The notes: generated by a model from the letters alone, not told the origin. DNA of 64,000 bases from Thermoplasmata archaeon (GCA_021818715.1 JAKATN010000001.1:62001-126000); one strand, 5' to 3'; positions 56,033 to 64,000 are shown, counted from the stretch's first letter. Made by a program: numbers and translations.

Positions 56033-57712
56033 ATGACAAGATTCGTTCTGGTATCCGATACTACATTAAGTTACGAATACAGGAATTTCCCGCTGCTCGA
56101 CTTTCTACCGAGTGCACCCAGCAGGGCCATTCCTCCAGCAATCTATAAATTTCTGAAGGGGCCTCCGCCGGAGGTGAAGCCGAACGGCGAACTGCTCAGG
56201 GCGCCCTATTCCGTAAGGAAACTGCAGGCATCCCTCCTGAGGAAGTTTGACAGGAAGGACATCGCTGTTGCGCACGACGACTATCTTGCGAATTTCATAG
56301 ATGACAAAACCGAGGTCATCGGCATTTCGACAATGGATCCATTGGGCGTTGGCCCGACAACAATGTCATATTACGCTCTCAGGGGCGGAAATATGATGGC
56401 CTGGGTCAGGAAAGACTGGGACAGCCTGCTGGAAAAGGTTAACAGGGCGAGGAGAGGCAAGAAAGCAAAGCTCATTGTCGGTGGTCCAGGTGCATGGGAG
56501 TTTACCATCCTCAGGGACGAAATTGAAAAATACAACTTTGATTATATTTTCCAGGGAGAGACAGATGACATAGCTCCAGCGCTGTTCGAACAGGTTGCAA
56601 CAGATAGCATTGATAGCACGATGTTTTACAGGGGCTACATGTCCTACGACGATAATTTCAGGAAAGTTATCAAGAAGGATGATAAGTTTCTCGCAAGGGG
56701 TATGAGCCTTACCCCTTACCCTAAGCTGGATCAGATCCCATTGATATCAGAGCCCTCGGTCAAGGGAATGGTAGAGGTTATGAGGGGATGCGGCATTGGC
56801 TGTGACTTCTGCGAAGTGACACTCAGGCCACTCAGATATTATGAACCGGAGGAAGTTGTGAAGGAAGTGACAATCAACGCCAGATCCGGGCAGATAAACG
56901 GATGGCTGCACTCGGATGAGATATTTGCCTACAAGCATGGGAACATGTATGAGCCCAATGAGGAAGCACTCACTGATCTATTTTCCTCCGTCATGGCTGT
57001 GGACGGAATTGAAAGGGCAAACCCAACGCATGGGAGAATCTCCATTCCTGCCGGTTATCCGGAGATGCTGGGGCGTCTGTCCAAGATTCTAAAGGCCGGG
57101 CCAAGGAACTGGATCGGAGTCCAGACTGGTGTGGAAACCGGAAGTGACTCGCTCGCGAAGAAGCACATGCCAAACAAGACCCTGCCGCTCAAGATCGGGC
57201 CGGATGGATCATGGGCTGACATCGTTTGGCAGGGAGTGTATAACGAGACAAAGTACTACTGGAGGCCAGCATTCACTATCCAGGTAGGGCAGGCTGGAGA
57301 AACGGAAGAAGACTACTGGGACACTATCGGGATGATAAACAGGCTCAGTTATTCGTACTCTGAGAACAGGCCCTTTGAATTCACGATCACGCCCTTGGTG
57401 AACGTTCCTCTTGGGAGGATAAAGTCAAGGAGCCTTAACAAAAGCATGCTTACGAAGAGCCAGCTAGCCGTATATTATGCCTCTTACAGGCATCTTGCCA
57501 AGATGGCAGTTAGGGACGGCTATGGCAATACCGAAGGGAACTTTTTTGCAAGGGCGGGCACAGGATCTATCATCTCTTTCGGTGGCCTGATGATGCTGAA
57601 ATATATCGAAAGGTTGGCAAGGAAGGCCGGCGTGGATCTGGATAAGGTGAAGAATTACTCAGTCCCCAGAGGCAAGGAGATCCATTCACTTAACCAGGCA
57701 ATCCGTGCCTAG
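56033..57712 (+). CDS. B12-binding-like / radical SAM protein (Ta0216-like family)
   Basis: 559 residues. The N-terminal region (about 75-185) has a Rossmann-like B12-binding fold pattern (TEVIGISTMDPLGVGP, AKLIVGGPGAWEF, FDYIFQGETDD). The radical SAM core follows, with C-x3-C-x2-C at Cys253, Cys257 and Cys260 in GCGIGCDFC. A C-terminal domain holds TPLVNVPLGRIKSRS and a Gly-rich FARAGTGSIISFGGLMML. It resembles a family I recall as Ta0216-type B12/SAM proteins from Thermoplasma; the reaction is unknown. The G of its TAG stop is also the first base of the GTG of the Orc1/Cdc6 gene, so the two are translationally coupled. Confidence 0.82.
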   Translation: MTRFVLVSDTTLSYEYRNFPLLDFLPSAPSRAIPPAIYKFLKGPPPEVKPNGELLRAPYSVRKLQASLLRKFDRKDIAVAHDDYLANFIDDKTEVIGISTMDPLGVGPTTMSYYALRGGNMMAWVRKDWDSLLEKVNRARRGKKAKLIVGGPGAWEFTILRDEIEKYNFDYIFQGETDDIAPALFEQVATDSIDSTMFYRGYMSYDDNFRKVIKKDDKFLARGMSLTPYPKLDQIPLISEPSVKGMVEVMRGCGIGCDFCEVTLRPLRYYEPEEVVKEVTINARSGQINGWLHSDEIFAYKHGNMYEPNEEALTDLFSSVMAVDGIERANPTHGRISIPAGYPEMLGRLSKILKAGPRNWIGVQTGVETGSDSLAKKHMPNKTLPLKIGPDGSWADIVWQGVYNETKYYWRPAFTIQVGQAGETEEDYWDTIGMINRLSYSYSENRPFEFTITPLVNVPLGRIKSRSLNKSMLTKSQLAVYYASYRHLAKMAVRDGYGNTEGNFFARAGTGSIISFGGLMMLKYIERLARKAGVDLDKVKNYSVPRGKEIHSLNQAIRA

Positions 57713-58833
57713 TGAGCATGAGAATAATTAGATACCCTGACGCTCTTGAAAGTTCCTTCATTCCTAACAAACTGGCGTACAGGGAAAAAGAGATATCCAC
57801 CATATCAGGCCTTGTGTTTTCATCCCTGATGCGCGGTTTATCCACACCGCTCTGGATTTACGGACCTGCCGGCGTGGGTAAGACAGTCACGTTAAAGTAC
57901 CTCCAGAAAGCTACGACCGAACCCAGGATATTTTACGAAAATGCTCTCTCACACGGATCGATGCGGGCAATACTTGTATCCGTTCTCGGGCAGCTTGGGA
58001 AACTGGTTCCGCCTGCAGGGATCACATACAAGCAGATCTTCACTGCTCTGAGTGAGTTCCGCAAGGGGGCCGGCAAGTCCATGGTCATAGTGATTGACGA
58101 AGCTGCGCATCTTTACATGGAACCGGAAGGCATTTACAACCTTAACAGGGCACCGGAGCTTTATGGACTTAACATCTCGCCAATCTACATTTCCATCGAA
58201 GCGCCTGAAATCCATTCCTCATTCAGGGAGTTTTCAGGTTCGTTGAGGATGGAGTCCCTCAGGTTCAGGAAGTACGATGCCGGGGAACTGTATGGAATAA
58301 TTCTTGACAGGGCAAGGCGATCGCTTTCTGATGGTTCGTGGAACGAGGAAACACTGCGGTACATCGCCGAATCCGCTGAGGGCTACGGCAGTGCAAGAGT
58401 TGCAATTGAGGTGCTGCAGAAATCCGCCCTGATTGCGGAGCACAGAGGATCAGAAGCAATCGAACCTGACGACATCCGCAGTGCAATATCAATGATTGAT
58501 CCCTTCGTTACTGAAAGCAAGCTGTCCGAACTCAGCGACAGGGACCTGATAACACTTCTCGCAATCTGCAGAATCCTCAGGCATTCTGTCAGCACAGGCG
58601 TCAAGGAAATTGCGCGCGAGGTGAGATCCGTTTCAGACGAATTCCCTGTGAGGAGCCAGGATTTCAGGGTTTACGATAGCATCAGGAGACTTGAAAGACT
58701 CGGGTTCATAAAGGGAAAGATAGTGGGAATGGGTGACAGGAAGGGAGTTTCAAAAGTCATACAGATCAGTGACATACCTGTCAGCGTGCTCTCGGGGAAG
58801 ATTGAGAACATCCTTTCGGTCATGGCGGGATGA
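57712..58833 (+). CDS. Orc1/Cdc6-family AAA+ ATPase
   Basis: 373 residues from GTG 57712 (ATG 57718 is an alternative). Walker A GPAGVGKT (51-58), Walker B MVIVIDEAAH (Asp129, Glu130), and a winged-helix C-terminal third (about 275-365, with SVSTGVKEIAREVRSVSDEF and YDSIRRLERLGFIKGKIVG). Archaeal members bind origins or, like Sulfolobus Orc1-2, regulate the DNA-damage response. The N-terminus is short, and it is coupled to a radical SAM gene rather than standing alone. Its 3' end overlaps the convergent PolB gene by 84 bases. Confidence 0.88.
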   Translation: MSMRIIRYPDALESSFIPNKLAYREKEISTISGLVFSSLMRGLSTPLWIYGPAGVGKTVTLKYLQKATTEPRIFYENALSHGSMRAILVSVLGQLGKLVPPAGITYKQIFTALSEFRKGAGKSMVIVIDEAAHLYMEPEGIYNLNRAPELYGLNISPIYISIEAPEIHSSFREFSGSLRMESLRFRKYDAGELYGIILDRARRSLSDGSWNEETLRYIAESAEGYGSARVAIEVLQKSALIAEHRGSEAIEPDDIRSAISMIDPFVTESKLSELSDRDLITLLAICRILRHSVSTGVKEIAREVRSVSDEFPVRSQDFRVYDSIRRLERLGFIKGKIVGMGDRKGVSKVIQISDIPVSVLSGKIENILSVMAG

Positions 58834-60828
58834 AGCCAGGTTCTTTTCTGCCGATTTTATCATGAAATCGAATGGCTCGAAGGATCTTTCCAGCATTTTT
58901 ATGTACATTTCACGATCGAAGCCATGCCCTTCACCGGTTTTGCTGAAGATCCCGCTACGCCTATCCGCGACAACCGCGTCCACGCTTTCGCCAGGATTCA
59001 GCTCTATGCCGGATTTCTTCAGGTCACTGAGCAGTTTCCTGGTTACGGTATTCACGGCGTACTCCTCCGGCCTTCTGGTGATGTGGAACCTTAAGGAAAG
59101 GTCTTCAGCATCCGCCAATTGCAATTTTGCCGCAAACTGCTTTTTCATTTTTTCCAACTCCTGTTTTTTCGCCAGTACCTCTGCGTCATTGCTGCATGAG
59201 GAGAACAATGAAGCTGCGGATCTCTGAAAATCCTTGCATATGCCGGGGACGTTTTTCCTCCTTAAATCGAACCCCCTGATCTTGAACGTGCTGTCATATC
59301 TCCACCCTATGTATGATCCCGGAGATCCATAACCATCTCTGGCAGGGGGAAACAGCACCCATTTGTATCTGCTGTCGACCACTATGTCGATCCTGGTCCT
59401 GTCCTTTATTCTCTGCAGGAGTTCCTCTATCACGCCATCTCCGGAAACCCACAGGGAATCGACAATCCCATGTACGATCCTGAAGCCCATTTTCTGTGCC
59501 TCCTCTATGGCAGCAGAGAGAGCCCATCTGCCTATTGCCGTTATTGACTCATGCACCTCTATCTTCCCGAACTTTGCGTTCTTGTATCCGGTGTATCCGA
59601 AAGAGGTGAGCAGGAGCCATTTTAGGGCTGTATCCCTGTTTCTGTAGGTCGGATTCTTATCCCTTACTGACTTGTAAAACAGCCTTCTTTCCAGGAGTTT
59701 TTCCAGGGCTCCGGAAAGAAACCCCCTGGGGGAACTCCGCACCCTGTAGCCCAGTTCCGGAACAACATAATCACCGTCGCCAAAGGTCTCAGGGGAAAGA
59801 TTGTATCTCACGATTATGCTGGGATACATCGAAGAGAAGTCAATTTCCGAGGTGTTCCAGTAGAGACCTGGATCCGGCTGAAGCGTCAGCCCGCCACGAT
59901 CAGCCAATCTAAGGAGCGAAAGAGGTTTCGGGTTTTCATGGTCATCCTTGTATGATGGCACCAGTATCCCGAATCTTATGGCTTCAGATAGTTCAAGTGC
60001 AGAGACAGCAGTCCCAGGTGTCACTATGGAGGCAGTCTGAGGAGGAAGCCTGGATATTCTTGAGACCTCCATGATGCCGGCGATCCCTGCCTCGGAATAA
60101 ATGAAAGAATCTGAATCGATGCATATCTTTCCACGGATGGAAATTCTTTCTCCGGTGTAGTGTATCTGGCCATACGATTCATAGGTCTCGCCTCTTCTCC
60201 TGTGAAAGTCAACCCTTCCAATCCCTCTCTCATTGAATTCATTCAACAGCTTTGTGAAGCCGGAGGAGCGGTTAGTATAGACCACAATGATTGATGAGGA
60301 AATCCTGTCGTAAATTTCAGAATAGAGGCCGTTATCAATATCCAGGAAAGTTTTCCCGTCCAGTTTGATCTTCACAATTTCATGGCCGGACATTATTGGC
60401 GTTATGGACGTTGAGGGTATTTCAGGGTCTGGGGATTCAGGCGATGCAATATGGAACAGCGTGTAAGATTTCTCCGAAAGGTACCGGTGCGGCATATTAA
60501 GGTCACCGTTGAAGAGCTTTATCTTCCTCCTCAGCCCCGAATCCTCCAGGAATTTCCTTATCAGTCTGATCTTTGATGGGGGCAGCCTGATCTCCAGCCC
60601 TTCAATTTCTCCATAAATGCTTCTTCTGGTGCTTTCGGAGACCCTTATCCCCCTTACTAATTCGAGTTGATCCCTCGCAAAGCTCAGGTCATGCAGATTC
60701 CCCGAAAGAAAGACCCATGTGACATACCTGTGATTCTCGGTCTTTACTGTCCCGTCCCTGTAGTACCAGAGGGAAACAACATCATTCCCGGTTGCATTTA
60801 TCAGTACCGGAGGATCATCGATCGTTAT
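58750..60828 (-). CDS. divergent family-B DNA polymerase (PolB2-like)
   Basis: The first ATG is at 60495 (581 residues), but the same frame is open for another 111 codons to an ATA at 60828, and that part reads like a polymerase N-terminus (ILINATG..., SLWYYRDGTV, LFNGDLNMPHRYL). No ATG/GTG/TTG lies there. ATA 60828 overlaps the preceding TAA as ATAA, like the ATGA overlaps elsewhere; the total would be 692 residues. Motif A DFSSMYPSII is intact (Asp330); motif B Lys403; motif C reads HGIVDS rather than YGDTDS, keeping only the second Asp (Asp457). No exonuclease FD-x-E motif is visible. This fits the short archaeal PolB2 group, thought to have weakened polymerase and lost exonuclease activity. 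Confidence 0.85.
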   Translation of the reverse strand: MTIDDPPVLINATGNDVVSLWYYRDGTVKTENHRYVTWVFLSGNLHDLSFARDQLELVRGIRVSESTRRSIYGEIEGLEIRLPPSKIRLIRKFLEDSGLRRKIKLFNGDLNMPHRYLSEKSYTLFHIASPESPDPEIPSTSITPIMSGHEIVKIKLDGKTFLDIDNGLYSEIYDRISSSIIVVYTNRSSGFTKLLNEFNERGIGRVDFHRRRGETYESYGQIHYTGERISIRGKICIDSDSFIYSEAGIAGIMEVSRISRLPPQTASIVTPGTAVSALELSEAIRFGILVPSYKDDHENPKPLSLLRLADRGGLTLQPDPGLYWNTSEIDFSSMYPSIIVRYNLSPETFGDGDYVVPELGYRVRSSPRGFLSGALEKLLERRLFYKSVRDKNPTYRNRDTALKWLLLTSFGYTGYKNAKFGKIEVHESITAIGRWALSAAIEEAQKMGFRIVHGIVDSLWVSGDGVIEELLQRIKDRTRIDIVVDSRYKWVLFPPARDGYGSPGSYIGWRYDSTFKIRGFDLRRKNVPGICKDFQRSAASLFSSCSNDAEVLAKKQELEKMKKQFAAKLQLADAEDLSLRFHITRRPEEYAVNTVTRKLLSDLKKSGIELNPGESVDAVVADRRSGIFSKTGEGHGFDREMYIKMLERSFEPFDFMIKSAEKNLASSRHDRKDVLNLPREHADRYVTDLYDF

Positions 60829-61061
60829 CCCACGCTTTTATTGTCACGTATCATCTTGAAAAGCTCGAAAATTATCGACATAAGGTACCCGGTCTCGGTG
60901 TTTACCGCCGAAAAATTCACCTCCGGGGCATGCAGTCTTCCAAGGCTGAGCAGGCTGTTAAAAAGGTCCCTATCCTCCACACTCATCAAGGCGCCCATTT
61001 TACTCAACTCAAAAGTTATGGCATCGATTTTCTGCCTTACAGTGGGAGTGGTTCTTCCCAT
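60825..61061 (-). CDS. small helical protein of the PolB2 operon
   Basis: 78 residues, nearly all alpha-helical: TVRQKIDAITFELSKMGALMS, then ERDLFNSLLSLGRLHAP, and a last helix GYLMSIIFELFKMIRDNK. No known family and no HTH obvious. The start lies inside the end of the RecA-like gene (25-base overlap), and the stop overlaps the proposed PolB2 start, so all three are coupled. It is probably a subunit or adaptor of the polymerase; inferred from position. Confidence 0.65.
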   Translation of the reverse strand: MGRTTPTVRQKIDAITFELSKMGALMSVEDRDLFNSLLSLGRLHAPEVNFSAVNTETGYLMSIIFELFKMIRDNKSVG

Positions 61062-61501
61062 AGGTATAACCCTTTATTCCGGTCAAGTTTCGGGTGATCG
61101 AGGGCAGCCTTCTGCATGTAAAGGGAATGGATCCCAAGGTCTCCGACTATGTTGACTGCAATTACTGCACCCTTGAAATAGGTCTTGATCCTGATTATCT
61201 CCATAATAGACTCAAAGCATTCCCTGGACCAGTTCCTTATGATGCTGCCCCTGAGAACGATGTAAAATGCATCACTGTCATTGGTCATCAGGACATTTTC
61301 AAGCTGATATGGGGTAAGTATCCTGACAGCATGGATCTTATCAGTATCATGGCGCGGTAGGTAATTTTCAACATCCAGTATTATGCCATCGGAGGCAAGT
61401 ATTGTGATCTTGCCGCCTCTTGATACAATGGAGGAAGCGAATTTGAATGCGTCTTCACTGCTAAACAGATCGGACTTTTTCACCTGCAATATTCCCTTCA
61501 T
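61037..61501 (-). CDS. probable inactivated RecA-like protein of the PolB2 operon
   Basis: 154 residues. Beta/alpha pattern matching the RecA/RadA core after the P-loop: GGKITILASDGIILDVENYLP, KIHAVRILTPYQLENVLM, DAFYIVLRGSIIRNW in place of Walker B, and FKGAVIAVNIVGDLGI where RecA has the conserved N-Q switch. No Walker A motif is present, so it should not hydrolyse ATP. TATA-like ATATTATTC (61524-61532, minus strand) is 27 bases before ATG 61501. First gene of the operon with the helical protein and PolB2. The RecA-like assignment is by pattern only. Confidence 0.5.
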   Translation of the reverse strand: MKGILQVKKSDLFSSEDAFKFASSIVSRGGKITILASDGIILDVENYLPRHDTDKIHAVRILTPYQLENVLMTNDSDAFYIVLRGSIIRNWSRECFESIMEIIRIKTYFKGAVIAVNIVGDLGIHSLYMQKAALDHPKLDRNKGLYLWEEPLPL

Positions 61502-61523
61502 AGATTAATATATGGTCGATATA

Positions 61524-61532
61524 GAATAATAT
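61524..61532 (-). promoter_or_regulatory. TATA box of the PolB2 operon
   Basis: ATATTATTC on the minus strand, about 27 bases before ATG 61501; implies a leaderless mRNA. Confidence 0.45.
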
Positions 61533-61661
61533 GTTGCCATGGGACAAAAATGTGCAAATGGCTCTATATGCGCTTTTTCCATGATATTATGGTCATCGCA
61601 TGCCAGCAGTTCTGAGAACAATTAAGTAAAGATAAGCAATTGGCAGATCGATAAAAACAGG

Positions 61662-62495
61662 ATGCCGGCACGAAAGGAGAGGATAAGCGACTGTTATGGG
61701 GCGACCGTGGACTATGAGTGGAAAAGGCTGGTCCAGGATACGTACCACAAGCTGGAGTACCGCACCACACTTTTATACCTGAAGAAACACCTTCCAGGGA
61801 ACGGTCTTATCCTTGATGCAGGAGGGGGCCCCGGAAGGTACACAATCGACCTCGCCAAAATGGGATACGAGGTTGACCTGCTTGATCTGACAGAGGAGAA
61901 TATTAATTTTGCAAGGCAAAAGATCAGGGAAAAGAGGGTGGAGGGCAAAGTCAGGGAAACAATGGTTGCTAACATAACCGACCTCTCCCGGATCAGGGAT
62001 AACACCTACGACGCAGTGATCTGCATCGGAGGCCCAATATCACATATCGAAGGAGAAGAGAACAGAAACAAGGCAGTTTCAGAACTCAGGCGGGTTGCAA
62101 AGGAGGGTGCGCCAATATTCATAGGTGTTTTCGGGAGGATAGGTGCACTTATGCTTTCCGTGCAGTTCTGGCCAGACGAAATAGGCCTGCCCAGTTTCAG
62201 GGACTTTTATGAAAAGGGAGACGACAACCGCTGGCATGGGCGGTACTACGCGCATTTTTTCCTGCCTGAAGAACTGGAAGATATGGTGAAGAGGAACGGT
62301 CTCGACCTGATAGAAACGGTGGGTCTGGAAGGAATAGGCGCAAATGCGAAATACGTAAACATTTTTTCCAGGAAGGACAGGCCAGGATGGCAGAATTTCC
62401 TGGAAGCTCACGACAAGCTGGCCGCCCATCCCGCTTCAGTGGGAATGAGTGCCCATATACTGGCGATCAGCAGGAAGCGAAGGACTGGCGCGTAG
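61662..62495 (+). CDS. class I SAM-dependent methyltransferase
   Basis: 277 residues. Motif I LILDAGGGPGRYTIDLAKMG (near residue 49), acidic motif II in YEVDLLDLTEENI, motif IV DAVICIGGPISHI. The C-terminal 100 residues have a helical insertion with FWPDEIGLP and a YYAHFFLPEELEDM segment, as in small-molecule methyltransferases. Substrate unknown. It is 66 bases ahead of the sugar-nucleotide transferase on the same strand and may share its transcript. Confidence 0.85.
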   Translation: MPARKERISDCYGATVDYEWKRLVQDTYHKLEYRTTLLYLKKHLPGNGLILDAGGGPGRYTIDLAKMGYEVDLLDLTEENINFARQKIREKRVEGKVRETMVANITDLSRIRDNTYDAVICIGGPISHIEGEENRNKAVSELRRVAKEGAPIFIGVFGRIGALMLSVQFWPDEIGLPSFRDFYEKGDDNRWHGRYYAHFFLPEELEDMVKRNGLDLIETVGLEGIGANAKYVNIFSRKDRPGWQNFLEAHDKLAAHPASVGMSAHILAISRKRRTGA

Positions 62496-62555
62496 AGAAG
62501 GGCAAAGGCGTTTACAAAACGGCATGGAAATATAGGAACGAAGTCATCCTGTGGC

Positions 62556-63638
62556 ATGTCCATGAAGGGAGTCATAATGGCGGGCGGCAAGGGCACACGC
62601 CTCAGGCCAATAACGTATTCCATACCGAAGCCTCTTGTGCCCATTGCAGGCAAACCCTGCATCAACTACGTTCTTGAATCATTTCACCGGGCAGGGGTCG
62701 ACTCCTCGATAATAACTACCGGCTACAAATTCGAGTCGCTCATAAAAGGTGTGCTCGAGAACCAGATACACAAGGAGCGAACATTGTTCTCAGTGGAAAG
62801 GGAGCCTGCCGGAACGGCAGGCAGCATAAAACTTGCAGTGGAATTCCTGAGCGACACGTTTCTGGTTGGAAGCGGGGATGTGCTGTCCGATTTTGAGCTC
62901 CGTGACCTCATCGCGTTTCACAGAAAAAACGGCTTCAAGATCAGCATAGCCCTAACCACAGTCGAAGATCCAAGTCAGCTGGGGATTGTCGAAACCGACA
63001 AAGGCAGGATAGTGAAATTCCTGGAAAAACCGTCAAAGGGGGAGACATTTTCCAACCTTGTCAATGCGGGGATATACGTTGTAGAAAAGGATGTGATGGA
63101 ACTTGTGCCGGACGACCAGCCTTACGATTTTGCCAGGCAGCTTTTCCCGCACCTGCTGGAAGAGGGGATGCCAATCGGGGGGCTGGAAGTCAACGGGACA
63201 TGGGTTGACACTGGAAGACCTCCTGACCTGATTAAGGCAAACCAGAAAATGACTGAAAAGTACGGAAAATCCATTGGCAGTTATCCGGGCAGGATGATCA
63301 TGGGCAGGGAAGTGAAGGTGGAGGATGAGGTCAGGCTGACCGGCCCGACTTACTTAGGCAGCCGCTCAGTTTACAGACGGGGGGCAACAGTGACAGCTTC
63401 GGCTGTTTACGATTCTGCGACTGTAGGCTCAAAAGCCGAGATCATAAATTCTGTTCTCATGCACGAAAGTTCCGTTGGGGACTCATCAATCGTCGAATCT
63501 TCAGTCATAATGCATGGAACGGTTATAGGAAACAACTGCGAGATACGAAAGAGCGTTCTTCCACCCGGAATCAAGATAGAGGACAATTCAAGGATATACA
63601 ATGTGTCCCTGTCGCCCACAGCCACAGAGGAAGAGTAA
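62556..63638 (+). CDS. NDP-sugar pyrophosphorylase (mannose/glucose-1-P nucleotidyltransferase)
   Basis: 360 residues; ATG 62562 (MKGVIMAGG) is the likely start, ATG 62556 the longer option. N-terminal nucleotidyltransferase with the signature GVIMAGGKGTRLRPITYSIPKPLVPIAGKP, GSGDVLSDF (the metal Asp), and FLEKP (near residue 157). The C-terminal part is a left-handed beta-helix of hexapeptide repeats (from about residue 265, SRSVYRRGATVTASAVYDSATVGSKAEI...). It makes nucleotide-activated sugar for S-layer/protein glycosylation or lipid sugars; exact sugar unknown. It converges on the edge-truncated coiled-coil gene. Confidence 0.9.
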   Translation: MSMKGVIMAGGKGTRLRPITYSIPKPLVPIAGKPCINYVLESFHRAGVDSSIITTGYKFESLIKGVLENQIHKERTLFSVEREPAGTAGSIKLAVEFLSDTFLVGSGDVLSDFELRDLIAFHRKNGFKISIALTTVEDPSQLGIVETDKGRIVKFLEKPSKGETFSNLVNAGIYVVEKDVMELVPDDQPYDFARQLFPHLLEEGMPIGGLEVNGTWVDTGRPPDLIKANQKMTEKYGKSIGSYPGRMIMGREVKVEDEVRLTGPTYLGSRSVYRRGATVTASAVYDSATVGSKAEIINSVLMHESSVGDSSIVESSVIMHGTVIGNNCEIRKSVLPPGIKIEDNSRIYNVSLSPTATEEE

Positions 63639-63646
63639 AACAGGGC

Positions 63647-64000
63647 TTAAAGCAAACCCGCTTTCTGTAGGACGAGTATGTCCTCTGTAGTGAGCTGCTC
63701 CCCGTTCTTGAACTTGTCAAACAGCACAGAAGCCCTCTTCTGGAGCTCACCCTCTTTCTCCTTTTTCCTTGTTGACCGATCTTTTGTCCTCAGTGTGAAG
63801 ATTACCTTTTCGAGATCCCTGAGATCATTCTTTGACTGGATGAAGGCTTCATGCTCCTTGTCTGATTCCTGACCGAATTTCACAAAAAGTTCGTGCTCCT
63901 CATCGGATTTTCTTCTGATCTCGTCCAGTTCCTGCAGGGCGGTGTTGATCTTTTCGCTCAACTGCGAAATTTTGGATGAAATCTCTTCAATGGATTTCTT
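63647..64000 (-). CDS. coiled-coil protein, 5' part beyond window edge
   Basis: The visible C-terminal part is about 117 residues; a TTG at 63961 is not the start, since the frame stays open to base 64000 (KKSIEEISSKISQLSEK). Highly charged helices with a repeated motif: DEIRRKSDEEHELFVKFGQESDKEHEAFIQSKND, then a basic KDRSTRKKEKEGELQKRA and a terminal helix with LTTEDILVLQKAG. It resembles the archaeal coiled-coil proteins with DE.H repeats, of unknown function. Convergent with the sugar-nucleotide transferase. Confidence 0.75.
   Translation of the reverse strand, partial: KKSIEEISSKISQLSEKINTALQELDEIRRKSDEEHELFVKFGQESDKEHEAFIQSKNDLRDLEKVIFTLRTKDRSTRKKEKEGELQKRASVLFDKFKNGEQLTTEDILVLQKAGLL

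Noticed and set aside
60667-61155. 162-codon plus-strand frame opposite the PolB2 operon
   Set aside because: Antisense to the polymerase N-terminus and helical protein; composition looks like a shadow frame.

Overview
The window looks like chromosomal DNA of a Thermoplasmata (Thermoplasmatales-like) archaeon. The 16S rRNA (about 54.26-55.73 kb) and 23S rRNA (about 17.77-20.70 kb) lie about 34 kb apart with no tRNA or 5S gene seen near either, which is the unlinked rRNA arrangement known from this order. Archaeal information genes are present: RpoK, an Spt5 with a KOW domain, SecE, class I lysyl-tRNA synthetase, Dph2, Orc1/Cdc6 and family-B polymerase. So is an A-type ATP synthase. Many genes have a TATA-like box 24-30 bases before the start codon, implying leaderless mRNAs. 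An S53 acid-type protease with a signal peptide fits an acidic habitat. I saw no CRISPR array, insertion sequence, prophage or tRNA gene.

Layout. 0-3 kb: end of an ATP synthase operon (D, a small membrane protein, H, I). 3-9.5 kb: LURP-one-like protein, TIGR01777 epimerase, Nudix protein, DNA methyltransferase with an unrecognised partner, Gfo/Idh/MocA oxidoreductase, DedA-like protein. 8.8-10.1 kb: AlaX and a PduO-type cobalamin adenosyltransferase. 10-16 kb: one tight operon lipA-E1alpha-E1beta-E2-E3-lipB, encoding a complete 2-oxoacid dehydrogenase complex plus its own lipoylation enzymes. 16.4-23.5 kb: small NifX-like protein, DUF99 protein with a damaged or unusual start, 23S rRNA, methyltransferase, HTH regulator, Mrp ATPase. 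23.8-32.7 kb: MFS and cation/Ca transporters, type I pantothenate kinase, HIT protein, PRTase-type regulator (GfcR-like), lysyl-tRNA synthetase, MiaB-like enzyme, Dph2. 32.8-34.4 kb: two adjacent genes I do not recognise. 34.7-39.8 kb: MoxR/DUF58/DUF4129 membrane operon. 40-44 kb: RpoK, alpha/beta hydrolase, secreted S53 protease. 44.3-47.3 kb: secE-spt5-unknown-PUA operon. 47.5-52.9 kb: sulfur cluster (TSUP transporter, DUF1634, aprB, aprA, sat, small unknown). 53.2-55.7 kb: second HTH regulator and 16S rRNA. 56-61.5 kb: B12/radical SAM enzyme and an Orc1/Cdc6 paralogue, facing a PolB2-like polymerase operon. 61.7-64 kb: methyltransferase, sugar-nucleotide transferase, edge-truncated coiled-coil protein.

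Most notable points. (1) A cassette of a probable inactivated RecA-like protein, a small helical protein and a short, apparently exonuclease-less PolB with an altered motif C converges on an Orc1/Cdc6 paralogue; it resembles an archaeal damage-tolerance module. (2) sat-aprA-aprB with a TSUP exporter suggests APS-pathway sulfite oxidation or sulfate reduction. (3) The 2-oxoacid dehydrogenase operon carries bacterial-type LipA and LipB although archaea generally lack the acyl-carrier donor that LipB uses. (4) Three genes (PolB2, DUF99, one HTH regulator) have homologous or open coding sequence upstream of any ATG/GTG/TTG, pointing to non-canonical starts, slippage or sequence errors.

All functions are inferred from reading motifs and gene order; no database search was run.
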